This document shows, piece by piece, positions 16,491 to 26,109 of a stretch of DNA of 64,000 nt. The notes under the pieces are model-generated. The model ran no database searches and was not told where the DNA came from. It was given only the letters and a program-made list of their open reading frames with translations. Position 1 is the stretch's first letter, and each line of letters begins with the position of its first letter. The DNA is from Phaeobacter sp. G2 (GTDB taxonomy: Bacteria > Pseudomonadota > Alphaproteobacteria > Rhodobacterales > Rhodobacteraceae), in contig CP104100.1 in assembly GCA_025163595.1 (NCBI GenBank), positions 2,170,001 through 2,234,000 of the forward strand, in the 5' to 3' direction. Made by a program: the position numbers and the translations under genes.

Positions 16491-17074
16491 GGCGCCTCAA
16501 AATCCGCGTCGTGTTCCAACGCCTGTTGCAGGCGCGCCTTATAGGCGGCGCGGCTGATTTCTATTGCGCCCAGCGAGGCCAGATGCGGCGTCAGGAACTG
16601 AGTGTCGCAGAGCTGAAACCCGGCTTGGCGCAACCGATCCATCAGATAGGCCAGGGCAATTTTTGAGGTGTCGCGTTGGCGCGAGAACATGCTCTCGCCA
16701 AAAAAGCCCCCCCCCAGAGAGACGCCATAGACGCCGCCAACCAGGTTGCCCTCTTGATCCCAGACCTCAAGCGAATGGGCATGTCCCATGGCGTGAAGAT
16801 CTTGGTAGCGGGCAAAAATTTCGCCATTGATCCAAGTCTCTGCCCTGTCGGCGCAGGCGTCGACCACCTGGTCAAAGGCGCGGTTCACAGAAATATCATA
16901 GGCGTTGCGGCGAATGGTTTTGGCCAGCGAGCGCGAGATATGGAAATCATCAATGGGAAAGATGCCGCGGCGTTTGGGATCGACCCAAAAAATCTCATCA
17001 TCTTCGCGGTGCTCGGCCATCGGAAAAACACCGACAGAATAGGCATGCAGCAAAAGATCCGGGGTGAGGCTCAT
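16439..17074 (-). CDS. aat: Leucyl/phenylalanyl-tRNA-protein transferase
   Basis: A 211-residue protein from ATG 17074 (a TTG lies one codon earlier). Family motifs: LLLHAYSVGVFPMAE, FWVDPKRRGIFP, TWINGEIFARYQDLHAMGHAHSLEVW and GGVYGVSLGGGFFGESMFS. It adds Leu or Phe from tRNA to N-terminal Arg or Lys of proteins, making them N-degron substrates delivered by ClpS to ClpAP. It lies downstream of accBC on the same strand behind a hairpin. Its 3' end overlaps the DUF2155 gene on the other strand. Confidence 0.95.
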   Translation of the reverse strand: MSLTPDLLLHAYSVGVFPMAEHREDDEIFWVDPKRRGIFPIDDFHISRSLAKTIRRNAYDISVNRAFDQVVDACADRAETWINGEIFARYQDLHAMGHAHSLEVWDQEGNLVGGVYGVSLGGGFFGESMFSRQRDTSKIALAYLMDRLRQAGFQLCDTQFLTPHLASLGAIEISRAAYKARLQQALEHDADFEAPQLPSPALLLQRMTQTS

Positions 17075-17164
17075 CAATCTGCCTGGACAACGAGTGGGGA
17101 CAGGGAAACGGGGCTGCGAAACGGGGCAGGGCGGTTGGTGTCACTGCCAGAGCGGCAGTTAGAA

Positions 17165-17196
17165 ATTGGGGCGCTCCGCTATGGAAACGCCCCAAT
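17165..17196 (-). terminator. Hairpin after accC
   Basis: ATTGGGGCG (17165-17173) pairs perfectly with CGCCCCAAT (17188-17196), loop of 14; on the minus strand it is followed by TTTCTAA. Probably a terminator or attenuator between accC and aat. Confidence 0.6.
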
Positions 17197-17208
17197 CCAG
17201 TAGGAGGC

Positions 17209-18561
17209 TTACTTACCCCCGAGATTTTCTTCCAGCCAGTGTTCCAGCCAGTGAATGCCGTAGTCGCCAGATTGCACATCGGGCTCTTGCAGCAGAGCAT
17301 CGAACAGCGGCACGGTGGTGTCGATGCCATCCACGATCAGCTCCCCCAGGGCGCGGCTCAGACGCGCCAGGGCTTCGGGACGGTCGCGGCCATGCACGAT
17401 CAGCTTGCCAATCAGGCTGTCGTAATAGGGCGGGATCGAATAGCCATCATAAAGCGCCGAATCCATCCGCACGCCCAGACCACCGGGGGCATGGTACGCG
17501 GTGATTTTACCTGGGCACGGAGAGAAGTTCGGCAGTTTTTCAGCATTGATCCGCACCTCAATTGCATGGCCGTTGATCTGCAAATCGTCCTGGGTAAAGG
17601 AGAGCGGCAGACCTTCTGCAACGCGGATTTGTTCGCGCACCAGATCAACACCAAAAATGGCCTCGGTGACCGGGTGTTCCACCTGCAAACGAGTGTTCAT
17701 CTCGATGAAATAGAACTCGCCGTCCTCATAGAGAAATTCAACGGTGCCAGCCCCGGAATAGGACATGGCGCCAACCGCATCGGCGCAGATTTTGCCAATG
17801 CGCGCACGCTCTTCAGGGCTGATCGAGGGGCCGGGGGCTTCCTCGAACACTTTCTGGTGGCGGCGTTGCAGCGAACAGTCGCGCTCTGCCAGATGAACGC
17901 CGTTGCCTTTGCCATCGCCAAAGACCTGCACTTCGATGTGACGCGGCTTCTGGAGGTACTTCTCCATATAGACTTCGTCATTGCCAAAGGCGGCTTTCGC
18001 TTCTGAGCGGGCGGTGGAGAAGGCCACATCAATATCAGCCGCCGAGGTGGCAACCTTCATGCCGCGGCCGCCACCACCTGCGGTGGCCTTGATGATCACA
18101 GGGTAGCCCATGTCGGCAGCAGCCTTGCGGGCGCTTTCCACATCGGGCACGCCGCCTTCAGAGCCGGGAACCACGGGGATCCCCAGGGCCTTGGCGGTCT
18201 CTTTGGCGGTGATCTTGTCGCCCATGGTGCGGATATCGGCGGCCGAGGGGCCAATGAAGGTCAGCCCGTGGTCTTCGATGATCTGCACAAAGTTGGCGTT
18301 TTCCGACAAAAAGCCATAGCCGGGATGCACCGCCTGCGCGCCGGTGATCTCACAGGCCGAGATAATGGCCGGGATCGACAGGTAGCTTTGCGCGCCAGAG
18401 GGCGGTCCGATACAGACGGATTCGTCAGCCATGCGCACATGCATCGCATCGGCATCTGCGGTGGAATGCACCGCAACCGATTTGATGCCCATCTCGCGGC
18501 AGGCCCGGATCACGCGCAGCGCAATCTCTCCGCGGTTGGCAATCAGGATCTTGTCAAACAT
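17209..18561 (-). CDS. accC: Acetyl-CoA carboxylase biotin carboxylase subunit
   Basis: A 450-residue ATP-grasp enzyme. Order: N-terminal Rossmann-like domain ([23 protein letters not shown]), ATP-grasp with glycine-rich [14 protein letters not shown], metal and bicarbonate residues in [26 protein letters not shown], and the C-terminal domain. It carboxylates biotin on AccB, the first half reaction of fatty acid synthesis. accB lies 9 bp upstream in the same operon, the standard accBC arrangement. Confidence 0.97.
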   Translation of the reverse strand: MFDKILIANRGEIALRVIRACREMGIKSVAVHSTADADAMHVRMADESVCIGPPSGAQSYLSIPAIISACEITGAQAVHPGYGFLSENANFVQIIEDHGLTFIGPSAADIRTMGDKITAKETAKALGIPVVPGSEGGVPDVESARKAAADMGYPVIIKATAGGGGRGMKVATSAADIDVAFSTARSEAKAAFGNDEVYMEKYLQKPRHIEVQVFGDGKGNGVHLAERDCSLQRRHQKVFEEAPGPSISPEERARIGKICADAVGAMSYSGAGTVEFLYEDGEFYFIEMNTRLQVEHPVTEAIFGVDLVREQIRVAEGLPLSFTQDDLQINGHAIEVRINAEKLPNFSPCPGKITAYHAPGGLGVRMDSALYDGYSIPPYYDSLIGKLIVHGRDRPEALARLSRALGELIVDGIDTTVPLFDALLQEPDVQSGDYGIHWLEHWLEENLGGK

Positions 18562-18570
18562 GGGCTGCCC

Positions 18571-19062
18571 TTACTCGATGATGGCCAGCGGAGATCCAAA
18601 TTCGACGGCAGCGCCATCTTCAACCAGGATGCGCTTGACGGTACCGGATTTTGGCGCCGGGATATGGTTCATGGTTTTCATCGCTTCTACGATCAAAATG
18701 GTGTCGCCCTCATTGACCTGTTTGCCAACAGCGATAAAGGCAGGCGCACCGGGTTCTGCCTGCAAATACACGGTGCCAACCATCGGCGAGGTAACGGCGC
18801 CGGGGTGGCTGGCCGGATCCTCGGCTGCTGGGGCTGTGGCTGCGGGAGCCGCTGCTGCAGCGACGGGGGCGGCGGCCACAGGCGCGGCCACCTGTACAGG
18901 GGCTGCTGGCGCGGCGATGGCCTGGCGCGATACGCGCACATTCAGGCTGTCGTCTTCGCTATAGTCGCGTTTGACCTCCAGTTCGGTCAGGTCGTTGTCG
19001 CGCAGCAATTCGGCCAGTGCCTTGATGAATGCCACATCTGCTTCGTGCGTTTTGTTTGTCAT
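18571..19062 (-). CDS. accB: Biotin carboxyl carrier protein of acetyl-CoA carboxylase
   Basis: A 163-residue protein. The start ATG 19062 ([16 protein letters not shown]) follows GAGGA; eleven upstream codons are excluded. Residues 55-85 are an Ala/Pro-rich linker, and the C-terminal lipoyl-like domain carries the biotinylation site EAMKTMN with K129. It holds the biotin that AccC carboxylates and AccAD uses to make malonyl-CoA. Confidence 0.96.
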   Translation of the reverse strand: MTNKTHEADVAFIKALAELLRDNDLTELEVKRDYSEDDSLNVRVSRQAIAAPAAPVQVAAPVAAAPVAAAAAPAATAPAAEDPASHPGAVTSPMVGTVYLQAEPGAPAFIAVGKQVNEGDTILIVEAMKTMNHIPAPKSGTVKRILVEDGAAVEFGSPLAIIE

Positions 19063-19243
19063 TGTGTCCTCAGCCGGTTCCGACAGATCTGCCACAGGTT
19101 TGCCACTTGGGCAGCCTGGAAATTAACAGCGCTTATAGGGGAAGCTTTACCACAAGGAAAGCACTGTCGATTACAGTGATAAAATGGGCAGGCTTGCCGG
19201 GATTCGCAATCGCTGAGCCAAAGTTTTCATCACCGACCGTCAG

Positions 19244-19783
19244 TTACAGCGGCATGCCGCCCAGCTTTGCCACCAGTTCTGGCAGCTTGCGGGCGTTGAA
19301 TTTCTGCAAGAGATGGGCACGATGGGTTTCAATCGTGCGATAGGACAGGTCCAGCTTCAGGCCGATTTCCTTGGCCGAAAGCCCCTTGCAGGTGAGGATC
19401 GCCACCTCGCGTTCACGCGGGGTGAGGCTGACCACCGGCCGATCCTCTGAGATATCGGCAAAGGACCAGATGCCGGTGCGAAACGGATCCTCTGGGCTGA
19501 TGGAGCGCCCCCGCACCCGACACCAGAACAATTCGCCAGAGTGGCGACGCATGATGCGTTCATCATTGTAAAGCCCGGTTTTGGCGCCTTCGTCTTGCTG
19601 CAGCAGTTGACCAATGCGGTGGTAATCTTCCTGGCTGGGATACAGCTCGGCAATCAATACATCGGCGTGATCCGCAGGGGTGCCGCCAAAGGTGACGGCA
19701 AACTGCTGGTTACACCGTTTGATCACACGGTTTTCCAAAACGGCGAGCCCCACAGGGGCATGGTCAAAGGCAATATCGCTCAT
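19244..19783 (-). CDS. PAS domain LuxR-type transcriptional regulator
   Basis: A 179-residue protein: PAS-like sensor (residues 1-110: VGLAVLENRVIKRCNQQFAVTFG, RRHSGELFWCRVRGRSI) and a LuxR/FixJ HTH (residues 118-179: LTPREREVAILTCKGLSAKEIGLKLDLSYRTIETHRAHLLQKF). No receiver domain is present. ATG 19783 is the first ATG near an AGGAGG, although that sequence is only one base from the ATG, so the exact start is uncertain. The gene is divergent from the acyl-CoA ligase and may control it. Ligand unknown. Confidence 0.78.
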   Translation of the reverse strand: MSDIAFDHAPVGLAVLENRVIKRCNQQFAVTFGGTPADHADVLIAELYPSQEDYHRIGQLLQQDEGAKTGLYNDERIMRRHSGELFWCRVRGRSISPEDPFRTGIWSFADISEDRPVVSLTPREREVAILTCKGLSAKEIGLKLDLSYRTIETHRAHLLQKFNARKLPELVAKLGGMPL

Positions 19784-19917
19784 GCCTCCTATTAACCGGG
19801 TATTTTTGCGGAATTGAAGGGGAAGCTGCACCATGGAAGGGTGTTTTTGACAGGTTCTTTGTCGCAAGGCTCCGGGGAGGGAGCAAAAGAGCCGACCATT
19901 CAGGAGGAGATCAGGCG

Positions 19918-21417
19918 ATGAATATCGCGCAATGGCTGTATCGGCAGGCGCAGGCAGAGGGCGACCGTCCGGCGCTTTACCTGGGGCAGGATCTGGTGGC
20001 CAACTATCAGAGCTTCCATCACAAAGCCGCCGCACTTGCGGGGTGGCTGGTGGCGCAGGGTGTGCAGCCCGGCGATCGGATCGCCCTGTTTATGAAGAAC
20101 TGCCCGGACTATCTGATCTCGCTTTATGGCATTTGGTATGCCGGCGCTGCGGCGGTGCCAATCAACGCCAAGCTGCACGGCCGTGAGGCGCAGTATATTC
20201 TGCAGGATTCCGGGGCGCGGATGGTTATTGTCTCAGCTGGACTGGACAGCGCCCTGGCGGAAGTCGGGGTTGAAACACCGGTGGTGTCGATCGCGGCTGA
20301 TCGCTATCGGCAGGCTATGGGCTGTGCACCCGTTGCTGAGCCCGTGCAGCGGCATCCACAGGATCTGGCCTGGCTGTTTTATACCTCTGGCACCACGGGT
20401 CAGCCCAAGGGGGTGCAGATCACCCATCGCATGCTGGTGGCGGTCTCGCTGAGCTATTTTGCCGATGTGGATGCGGCCACGGGTGCTGATCAGATCCTTT
20501 ATGCGGCCCCGATGAGCCACGGCGCAGGGCTGTATAATATGCTGCATGTTCTGGTTGGGGCGGCCCATGTCTGCCCGGTGTCAGGCGGCTTTGACGAGGC
20601 AGAGATCTTTGATCTGGCGGAACATTTTGGCCGGGTGCAGATCTTCGCGGCCCCCACCATGGTGACGCGGATGACCGCAGTGGCCAAGGCGCAGGGGCGC
20701 AGTGGCACCGGGCTGCGCAGCGTCGTCTATGCGGGGGGGCCAATGTATCTGGCCGACATCATCGAGGCCGAGGCGCATTTTGGCCCGATCTTTATTCAGA
20801 TCTACGGTCAGGGCGAATGTCCGATGGGCATTACCGCGCTGAAACGGGCCGAGGTCAGCGACCGCAGCCATCCCGACTGGAAACTGCGCCTTGCAGGGGT
20901 AGGGCGCGCCCAAAGCGGTGTCGAATTGCGTATTGGCACCCCAGAGGGGCAGCCGCTGCCAGCGGGAGAGCTGGGCGAAATCATGGTGCGCGGCGATGCG
21001 GTGATGCCGGGGTATTGGAACAACCCGCAGGCCACCGCGCAGACCCTAAAGGACGGCTGGCTGATGACCGGCGATATGGGAGTTATGGACACGGCCGGCT
21101 ATCTGACTTTGCAAGACCGCTCCAAGGATCTGATCATTTCCGGTGGCTCAAACATCTATCCGCGCGAGGTCGAGGAGGTGCTGCTGACCCACCCCCAGGT
21201 GCAGGAGGTCTCTGTGGTGGGGCGGCCCCATGCGGATTGGGGCGAAGAGGTGGTGGCCTTTGTGGTGGGAGAGGTGGCGGAGGCCGATCTGGACGCCCTG
21301 TGCCGCGACCAGATTGCCCGCTTCAAATGCCCCAAGGCCTATGTCTTTGTTCCCGAGCTGCCCAAGAACAACTACGGCAAGGTGTTGAAAACCGAATTGC
21401 GGGCGCGATTGCTGTAA
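19918..21417 (+). CDS. AMP-binding acyl-CoA ligase
   Basis: A 499-residue member of the ANL superfamily. Motifs: P-loop LFYTSGTTGQPKGVQITH (A3), YGQGECPMGIT (A5), GWLMTGDMGVMD (A7), hinge DRSKDLIISGGSNIYPREVEEVL (A8), and the C-terminal lysine in LPKNNYGKVLKTELR (A10). It activates a carboxylic acid as an acyl-AMP and transfers it to CoA. The residues around A4-A5 do not let me name the acid; medium/long-chain fatty or aryl acids are possible. RBS AGGAGGAGA. Confidence 0.85.
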   Translation: MNIAQWLYRQAQAEGDRPALYLGQDLVANYQSFHHKAAALAGWLVAQGVQPGDRIALFMKNCPDYLISLYGIWYAGAAAVPINAKLHGREAQYILQDSGARMVIVSAGLDSALAEVGVETPVVSIAADRYRQAMGCAPVAEPVQRHPQDLAWLFYTSGTTGQPKGVQITHRMLVAVSLSYFADVDAATGADQILYAAPMSHGAGLYNMLHVLVGAAHVCPVSGGFDEAEIFDLAEHFGRVQIFAAPTMVTRMTAVAKAQGRSGTGLRSVVYAGGPMYLADIIEAEAHFGPIFIQIYGQGECPMGITALKRAEVSDRSHPDWKLRLAGVGRAQSGVELRIGTPEGQPLPAGELGEIMVRGDAVMPGYWNNPQATAQTLKDGWLMTGDMGVMDTAGYLTLQDRSKDLIISGGSNIYPREVEEVLLTHPQVQEVSVVGRPHADWGEEVVAFVVGEVAEADLDALCRDQIARFKCPKAYVFVPELPKNNYGKVLKTELRARLL

Positions 21418-21544
21418 AGCCCTTGCTAAAGACCATCGGCACCTAGGCTCAGCCGGGGGACCTGCCTTGCAAATATGCCAAAGTTGTCTAATGTCTCGGT
21501 ATGGTTGTTGGGATCTTTCCATTTTCACCTTGAGGGGTATTATT

Positions 21545-21928
21545 ATGAAGCTACTTCTTTCGCTTTGCGTTCCTGCTGCGATCTTGAGCACTGCCGCTTT
21601 GGCTGGGAGCTCATTTCAGAACACCTGTTCAAATTTCCAATTTTCCTATCTGGGCAATGACGCGGGTATTACCGCAACCTGTCTGACCAGCAATGGCGAC
21701 GCCAACCAGACGAGCATTGTCATCCGTGGGATATCCAATCAAAATGGTATTTTAACCCAGGATGGGGCTCCGAGCTCGTTCCAGAAAAGCTGTGGCAACA
21801 TTGGGCTGTGGAGTGACCTCAGATCGGTGACGCTGACGGCGAACTGCCGCGCCCCGAATGGCGAATTCATTGAAACCTCAATCGAAATTGATGGCATCTC
21901 CAATCAAGATGGGGTTCTGAGCTACTAA
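21545..21928 (+). CDS. Secreted cyanovirin-N homology (CVNH) protein
   Basis: A 127-residue protein with a signal peptide (MKLLLSLCVPAAILSTAALAG) and a CVNH domain made of two internal repeats: SSFQNTCSNFQFSYL...TSIVIRGISNQNGIL and SSFQKSCGNIGLWSD...TSIEIDGISNQDGVL. Each repeat keeps the two cysteines of the cyanovirin fold. Known CVNH proteins bind high-mannose glycans; glycan binding here is inference. ATG 21545 is preceded by GAGGGG. The gene stands alone, ending in a long perfect hairpin, and its codons are AT-richer than its neighbours, which hints at acquisition. Confidence 0.82.
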   Translation: MKLLLSLCVPAAILSTAALAGSSFQNTCSNFQFSYLGNDAGITATCLTSNGDANQTSIVIRGISNQNGILTQDGAPSSFQKSCGNIGLWSDLRSVTLTANCRAPNGEFIETSIEIDGISNQDGVLSY

Positions 21929-21944
21929 CGCTCTCTACACAGTC

Positions 21945-21987
21945 CACAAATTTAAAGGCGGTACCCTGTGCCGCCTTTAAATTTGTG
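21945..21987. terminator. Perfect 17-bp hairpin after the CVNH gene
   Basis: CACAAATTTAAAGGCGG (21945-21961) and its exact complement (21971-21987), loop of 9. There is no T-run directly after it, but the A/T-rich stem base reads like a bidirectional terminator between convergent units. Confidence 0.65.
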
Positions 21988-22009
21988 CCGCCTGTATATT
22001 TCCTGTGAA

Positions 22010-22050
22010 GCAACAAAAGGAAAGACCGGCCCCCCAGAGGGAGGCCGGTC
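22010..22050 (-). terminator. Rho-independent terminator after livF
   Basis: On the minus strand: GACCGGCC (22050-22043), loop, GGCCGGTC (22031-22024), then TTTCCTTTTG. Closes the liv operon. Confidence 0.82.
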
Positions 22051-22103
22051 AGAGTGGTATTGCCTGGGCTTTTGGGCCTGAGCAACGGGGAGTGGCCCGG
22101 AAA

Positions 22104-22859
22104 TCAGATCGCCAGATATTCCGCCCGCAGCTCGGCGTTTTCCAGAACCTCGGCGGCGGTGCCGTCAAAGACGATGCCACCAGTGTCCAGGATCACTGCA
22201 CGATCCGCCAGTTCCAGCGCCCGCACAGCGTTTTGTTCCACCAGAATGGTGGTCATGCCCTGTTCCTTGACGTGGATGAGGGTCTTTTCGATCTCATCCA
22301 CAATCACCGGCGCCAGGCCTTCATAGGGTTCATCCAGCAGCAGCACCTTGATGTCCCGCGCCAGAGCACGGGCGATGGCCAGCATCTGCTGTTCGCCGCC
22401 TGACAGGGTCACGCCCTCTTGCTTGCGACGTTCGCCCAGACGCGGGAACAGATCATAAAGCCGTTCGATCGACCAGCCGATGGGCGGGGCAATCTGCGCC
22501 AGTTGCAGGTTTTCCTCGACGGTGAGGCCGGCAATGATGCGGCGATCTTCGGGCACCAGGCCCAGACCCGCGGCTGCGGCCTCGTGGCTTTCCATCAGGT
22601 GCAGTGGCTGGTGATCCAGCCAGATCTCCCCCTGGGTCACCATCGGCGAGCCGGTACGGGCGATGGAGCGCAGGGTCGAGGTCTTGCCCGCGCCGTTGCG
22701 GCCCAGCAGTGCCAGGATTTCGCCCTCGTGGACGTTAAAGTTGATGCCCTGCACGATATAGCTTTCGCCATAATAGGCATGCATGTCCCAGACCGACAGA
22801 AAGGCCGGCGCGGTGGTTGCCGCATTGGCGTTCTTGGAAAAGTCGGGTTTGACGTTCAT
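22104..22859 (-). CDS. livF: ABC transporter ATP-binding protein, LivF type
   Basis: A 251-residue ATPase with Walker A GRNGAGKTS, signature LSGGEQQML, Walker B VLLLDEPYEGLAP and switch histidine region replaced by LVEQN, all typical of LivF. About 15 extra N-terminal residues precede the conserved core. It works with LivG on the LivHM permease. Last gene of the binding protein - livH - livM - livG - livF order read on the minus strand, ending in a terminator. Substrates could be branched-chain amino acids, amides or related compounds. Confidence 0.92.
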   Translation of the reverse strand: MNVKPDFSKNANAATTAPAFLSVWDMHAYYGESYIVQGINFNVHEGEILALLGRNGAGKTSTLRSIARTGSPMVTQGEIWLDHQPLHLMESHEAAAAGLGLVPEDRRIIAGLTVEENLQLAQIAPPIGWSIERLYDLFPRLGERRKQEGVTLSGGEQQMLAIARALARDIKVLLLDEPYEGLAPVIVDEIEKTLIHVKEQGMTTILVEQNAVRALELADRAVILDTGGIVFDGTAAEVLENAELRAEYLAI

Positions 22860-22936
22860 CTGTCTTGTCCTTTCTTACTCTGACCCATCCTGACGCGGGG
22901 TTGCCGCGCAGCAGGAGGGGCCGGGAGTGTCCGTTT

Positions 22937-23692
22937 TTACGCCGACTCGCCGAGATAGGCTTCGCGCACTTTTGGATTGCCACGGATGTTTTGGGGATCA
23001 TCCTCGACCAGGGGCGTGCCCTGGGCCAGAACGGTGATCCGATCCGCAAGAGAAAACACCACATGCATGTCGTGCTCGATAATGGCGATGGTGATGTCGC
23101 GCTGTTCCTTGATCTCTTTCAACAGATCAATGGTGTTGTTGGTATCCGCCCGCGCCATCCCCGCGGTGGGTTCATCCAGCAGCAACAGACGCGGCTCTTG
23201 CGACAGGCACATGCCGATCTCAAGACGGCGTTTGTCCCCCCGCGACAGCGAGGCAGAATGCATGTGGCGCTTGTCTGCCATATTCATTTCTACCAGCATG
23301 GCTTCGGCCTTTTCCAGCACGTCGGTTTCACTGGGAACCGAGGTGATCGCATTCAGGGAAAAGGCGCCATCCCGTTTGGCAAAGCAGGGGATCAACATGT
23401 TTTCCAGCACCGTGAGATCGCCAAATATTTCAGGCGTTTGAAAGACGCGGCTGATGCCCATTTGGTTGATCTCATAGGGTTTGCGCCCCAGCACCGACTG
23501 GCCGTCGAACATCACCGATCCGGTATCAGGGATCAGTTTGCCCACCAGACAGTTCAGCAGGGTGGATTTGCCCGCGCCATTGGGTCCGATAATGGCGTGG
23601 ACGGTGTTTTCCTTGACGCTGAGATTGACATCTCCCAGCGCTTGCAGGCCACCAAAGCGTTTGCCTACGTTTTTGACTTCAAGAATACCCAT
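22937..23692 (-). CDS. livG: ABC transporter ATP-binding protein, LivG type
   Basis: A 251-residue ATPase from ATG 23692 (a TTG lies one codon before; AAGGAG precedes). Walker A GPNGAGKST, signature LSRGDKRRLE (the usual GGQ is replaced by RGD), Walker B LLLLDEPTAGM and the His switch IIEHDMHV. LivG members have the longer insert between Walker A and signature seen here. It lies 12 bp after livM. The altered signature is common in LivG of this subgroup and need not mean loss of activity. Confidence 0.92.
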   Translation of the reverse strand: MGILEVKNVGKRFGGLQALGDVNLSVKENTVHAIIGPNGAGKSTLLNCLVGKLIPDTGSVMFDGQSVLGRKPYEINQMGISRVFQTPEIFGDLTVLENMLIPCFAKRDGAFSLNAITSVPSETDVLEKAEAMLVEMNMADKRHMHSASLSRGDKRRLEIGMCLSQEPRLLLLDEPTAGMARADTNNTIDLLKEIKEQRDITIAIIEHDMHVVFSLADRITVLAQGTPLVEDDPQNIRGNPKVREAYLGESA

Positions 23693-23704
23693 CAATCCGT
23701 CTCC

Positions 23705-24907
23705 TTATTCCGCAGGGGTTTTTGTGGCTGAGCTGGAGTCGTCTTTATCTTTACGACCCTTCACCCATTTGGCGATACGTTGACCACCCTCAACCAGGCC
23801 ACCAGGCAGGAACACCACAACCAGCATGAACAGGATGCCCAGGGTCAGGTGCCAGCCCTTGCCGATAAAGGGGTGCACGATGAAGACCACAAAGTCCTCC
23901 AGCCCGTCTGGCATAAAGTTGAACCAGTTGTGCAGCACGGTGTCGTTGATCTTGGAGAAGATGTTTTCAAAGTACTTGATGAAGCCCGCGCCCAGAACCG
24001 GGCCGATCAGCGTGCCGGCACCGCCGAGGATGGTCATCAGAACAACCTCGCCCGAGGCGGTCCACTGCATCCGTTCCGCACCAGCCAGAGGATCCATCGA
24101 GGCCATCAGGCCACCGGCCAGACCCGCATACATGCCGGAGATTACAAAGGCCGCCAATGTGTAGGGTTTGGTGTTGAGACCGGTGTAGTTCATCCGCTGC
24201 TGGTTCGACTTCACCGCCCGCAGCATCATGCCAAAGGGCGAGCGGAAGATGCGGATCGACAGGTAGAAGGCGGCCAGCAGCACCAGCGCACAGAGGTAGT
24301 ATCCGGCGTTGAACTGGAAGGCCCAGGGGCCAACAACCATCTCAAAGGTCGAACGCATTTCCAGACCAAACAGGCTGGTCACCGGGATTGAGCCATCAGC
24401 CGTGGCGGAAACGCCCAGCACGCGGGGGTCATCCAGTGTCAGCTGCAGACCGGTTTCACCGTTGGTGATCGGGGTCAGCACCGAATAGGCCAGGTTGAAG
24501 GACATCTGGGCAAAGGCCAGCGTCAGGATCGAAAAGTAGATCCCCGAGCGTCTGAGCGAGACAAAGCCAATGAGCAGTGCAAACAATCCCGAGATCACCA
24601 CCGCAAGCAGGATGGCTGGCACCACGTTCATGCTCAGCAGTTTGAACATCCAAACGGCAGAGTAGGAGCCGACACCCAGAAAGGCCGCGTGACCAAAGGA
24701 GAGATAGCCGGTGAGGCCAAAGAGAATATTGAAACCGATGGCAAAGATGCCAAAGATCACAAAGCGTTGCATCAGATCCGGGTAGCCCGCATTGAACTGC
24801 GCCATGGCGCTGTCAGTGGGGAAGGGATTGAGAATGAAGGGAGCACAGAGCGTCAATATAGCGACGACCAAGAGCATCCGCGTGTCTTTTTTATCAAGTC
24901 CGAACAT
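23705..24907 (-). CDS. livM: ABC transporter permease, LivM type
   Basis: A 400-residue inner-membrane protein with about ten hydrophobic segments and the LivM motifs [18 protein letters not shown] and the cytoplasmic EAA-like loop GVNTK-type segment ([27 protein letters not shown]). The C-terminal tail is charged ([10 protein letters not shown]). It pairs with LivH to form the channel. It starts 3 bp after the livH stop. Confidence 0.92.
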   Translation of the reverse strand: MFGLDKKDTRMLLVVAILTLCAPFILNPFPTDSAMAQFNAGYPDLMQRFVIFGIFAIGFNILFGLTGYLSFGHAAFLGVGSYSAVWMFKLLSMNVVPAILLAVVISGLFALLIGFVSLRRSGIYFSILTLAFAQMSFNLAYSVLTPITNGETGLQLTLDDPRVLGVSATADGSIPVTSLFGLEMRSTFEMVVGPWAFQFNAGYYLCALVLLAAFYLSIRIFRSPFGMMLRAVKSNQQRMNYTGLNTKPYTLAAFVISGMYAGLAGGLMASMDPLAGAERMQWTASGEVVLMTILGGAGTLIGPVLGAGFIKYFENIFSKINDTVLHNWFNFMPDGLEDFVVFIVHPFIGKGWHLTLGILFMLVVVFLPGGLVEGGQRIAKWVKGRKDKDDSSSATKTPAE

Positions 24908-24910
24908 GTG

Positions 24911-25933
24911 TTATTCCTCCATCACACCTTTGCGGCCCATGAGACCCCGCGGACGGGTGAGCAGAATGATGATCGCAACGACGTAGATGATGATTTGGTC
25001 AATACCGGGAAGGAAAGATTTGATCTCGTTCATCGAGGCAAAGGCCTCAAGAATACCCAGCATGAAGCCGGCCAGAACGGCACCAGGCAGCGAGCCCATA
25101 CCGCCAACAACCACAACCACAAAGCTCAGCACCAGAAAGTCCATGCCCATGTGATAGTTGGGGGAGTTGATCGGGGTATACATCACCCCGGCAAGCCCGG
25201 CGACGGCAGCAGCAATGCCAAACATGATGGTAAAGCGACGGTCGATATTGATGCCCAGCAGGCCAACGGTTTCGCGGTCTGCCATGCCGGCGCGCACAAC
25301 CATCCCAAAGGTGGTGAACTGCAGGAAAGAGAAGATGCCGCCGATGATGACAACCGAGAAGAAGAAGTAGACGATACGCCAGACCGGATAAAAGATTTCG
25401 GTGCCAAACAGCGCGCCGACATTCGCAACGCCGCTCAAGGCCTCGGGGGAGGCGGTTTGGATCGGGTTGGCACCGTAGAAGTATTTGATCACTTCCTGCA
25501 ACACGATGGCGAGACCAAAGGTCACCAGAATCTGATCCGCGTGTTCGCGCTTGTAAAAATGCTTGATCAACCCGCGTTCCATGACAAAACCGATTAAGAT
25601 CATGATCGGGATGGCAAAGATAATCGCGATGGGCACTGCCCAGTCTATTATGGCGCCCCCCATTTCGGGGCCGAACCAACTTTCCACATAGGTTGCTTTT
25701 ACTTTCAGTGGGTTGCCAAGGAAATCCTTTTGGGTTTCGTCGACCACCTCATAGCTGAGGTTTAGGATACGCTGCACGGTGACAGCGCAGAAGGCACCGA
25801 TCATGAACAATGCGCCATGGGCAAAGTTCACCACGCCCAGCGTGCCAAAAATGAGTGTCAGGCCTAGCGCGATCAGCGCATAGGCAGAGCCTTTGTCCAG
25901 CCCGTTTAAAATTTGCAATAGGATTGCGTCCAT
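24911..25933 (-). CDS. livH: ABC transporter permease, LivH type
   Basis: A 340-residue membrane protein with the LivH signature GLDKGSAYALIALGLTLIFGTLGVVNFAHGALFMIG. ATG 25933 is preferred to GTG 25942, as AAGGG lies at normal distance before it. It has an extracytoplasmic insert (residues 50-75: VVDETQKDFLGNPLKVKATYVESW) longer than in enteric LivH. First permease gene after the binding protein, from which it is separated by a hairpin. Confidence 0.92.
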   Translation of the reverse strand: MDAILLQILNGLDKGSAYALIALGLTLIFGTLGVVNFAHGALFMIGAFCAVTVQRILNLSYEVVDETQKDFLGNPLKVKATYVESWFGPEMGGAIIDWAVPIAIIFAIPIMILIGFVMERGLIKHFYKREHADQILVTFGLAIVLQEVIKYFYGANPIQTASPEALSGVANVGALFGTEIFYPVWRIVYFFFSVVIIGGIFSFLQFTTFGMVVRAGMADRETVGLLGINIDRRFTIMFGIAAAVAGLAGVMYTPINSPNYHMGMDFLVLSFVVVVVGGMGSLPGAVLAGFMLGILEAFASMNEIKSFLPGIDQIIIYVVAIIILLTRPRGLMGRKGVMEE

Positions 25934-26069
25934 AGTCCCCACCCTTGGGTTCTTCGATGTGGAAGTGGTGGATTCCGACCCTGCGAGGCCTCATGCCCCG
26001 GCTTAACGGCACGCCCAAACGGCCTAGGCCGCGTCAGGTGAAACCGCGATGTCAGAATGAAGATAAAGT

Positions 26070-26095
26070 GCCGGGCGCTATAGCAAGCGCCCGGC
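26070..26095 (-). terminator. Intra-operon hairpin between binding protein gene and livH
   Basis: GCCGGGCGCT (26070-26079) and AGCGCCCGGC (26086-26095), loop of 6, with no T-run. It probably protects or attenuates the transcript so that binding protein is made in excess over the permease. Confidence 0.6.
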
Positions 26096-26109
26096 GACGA
26101 GTACCTGAA

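Noticed and set aside
17239..19179. Long plus-strand frames opposite accB and accC
   Set aside because: Both accB and accC are complete and unambiguous on the minus strand.
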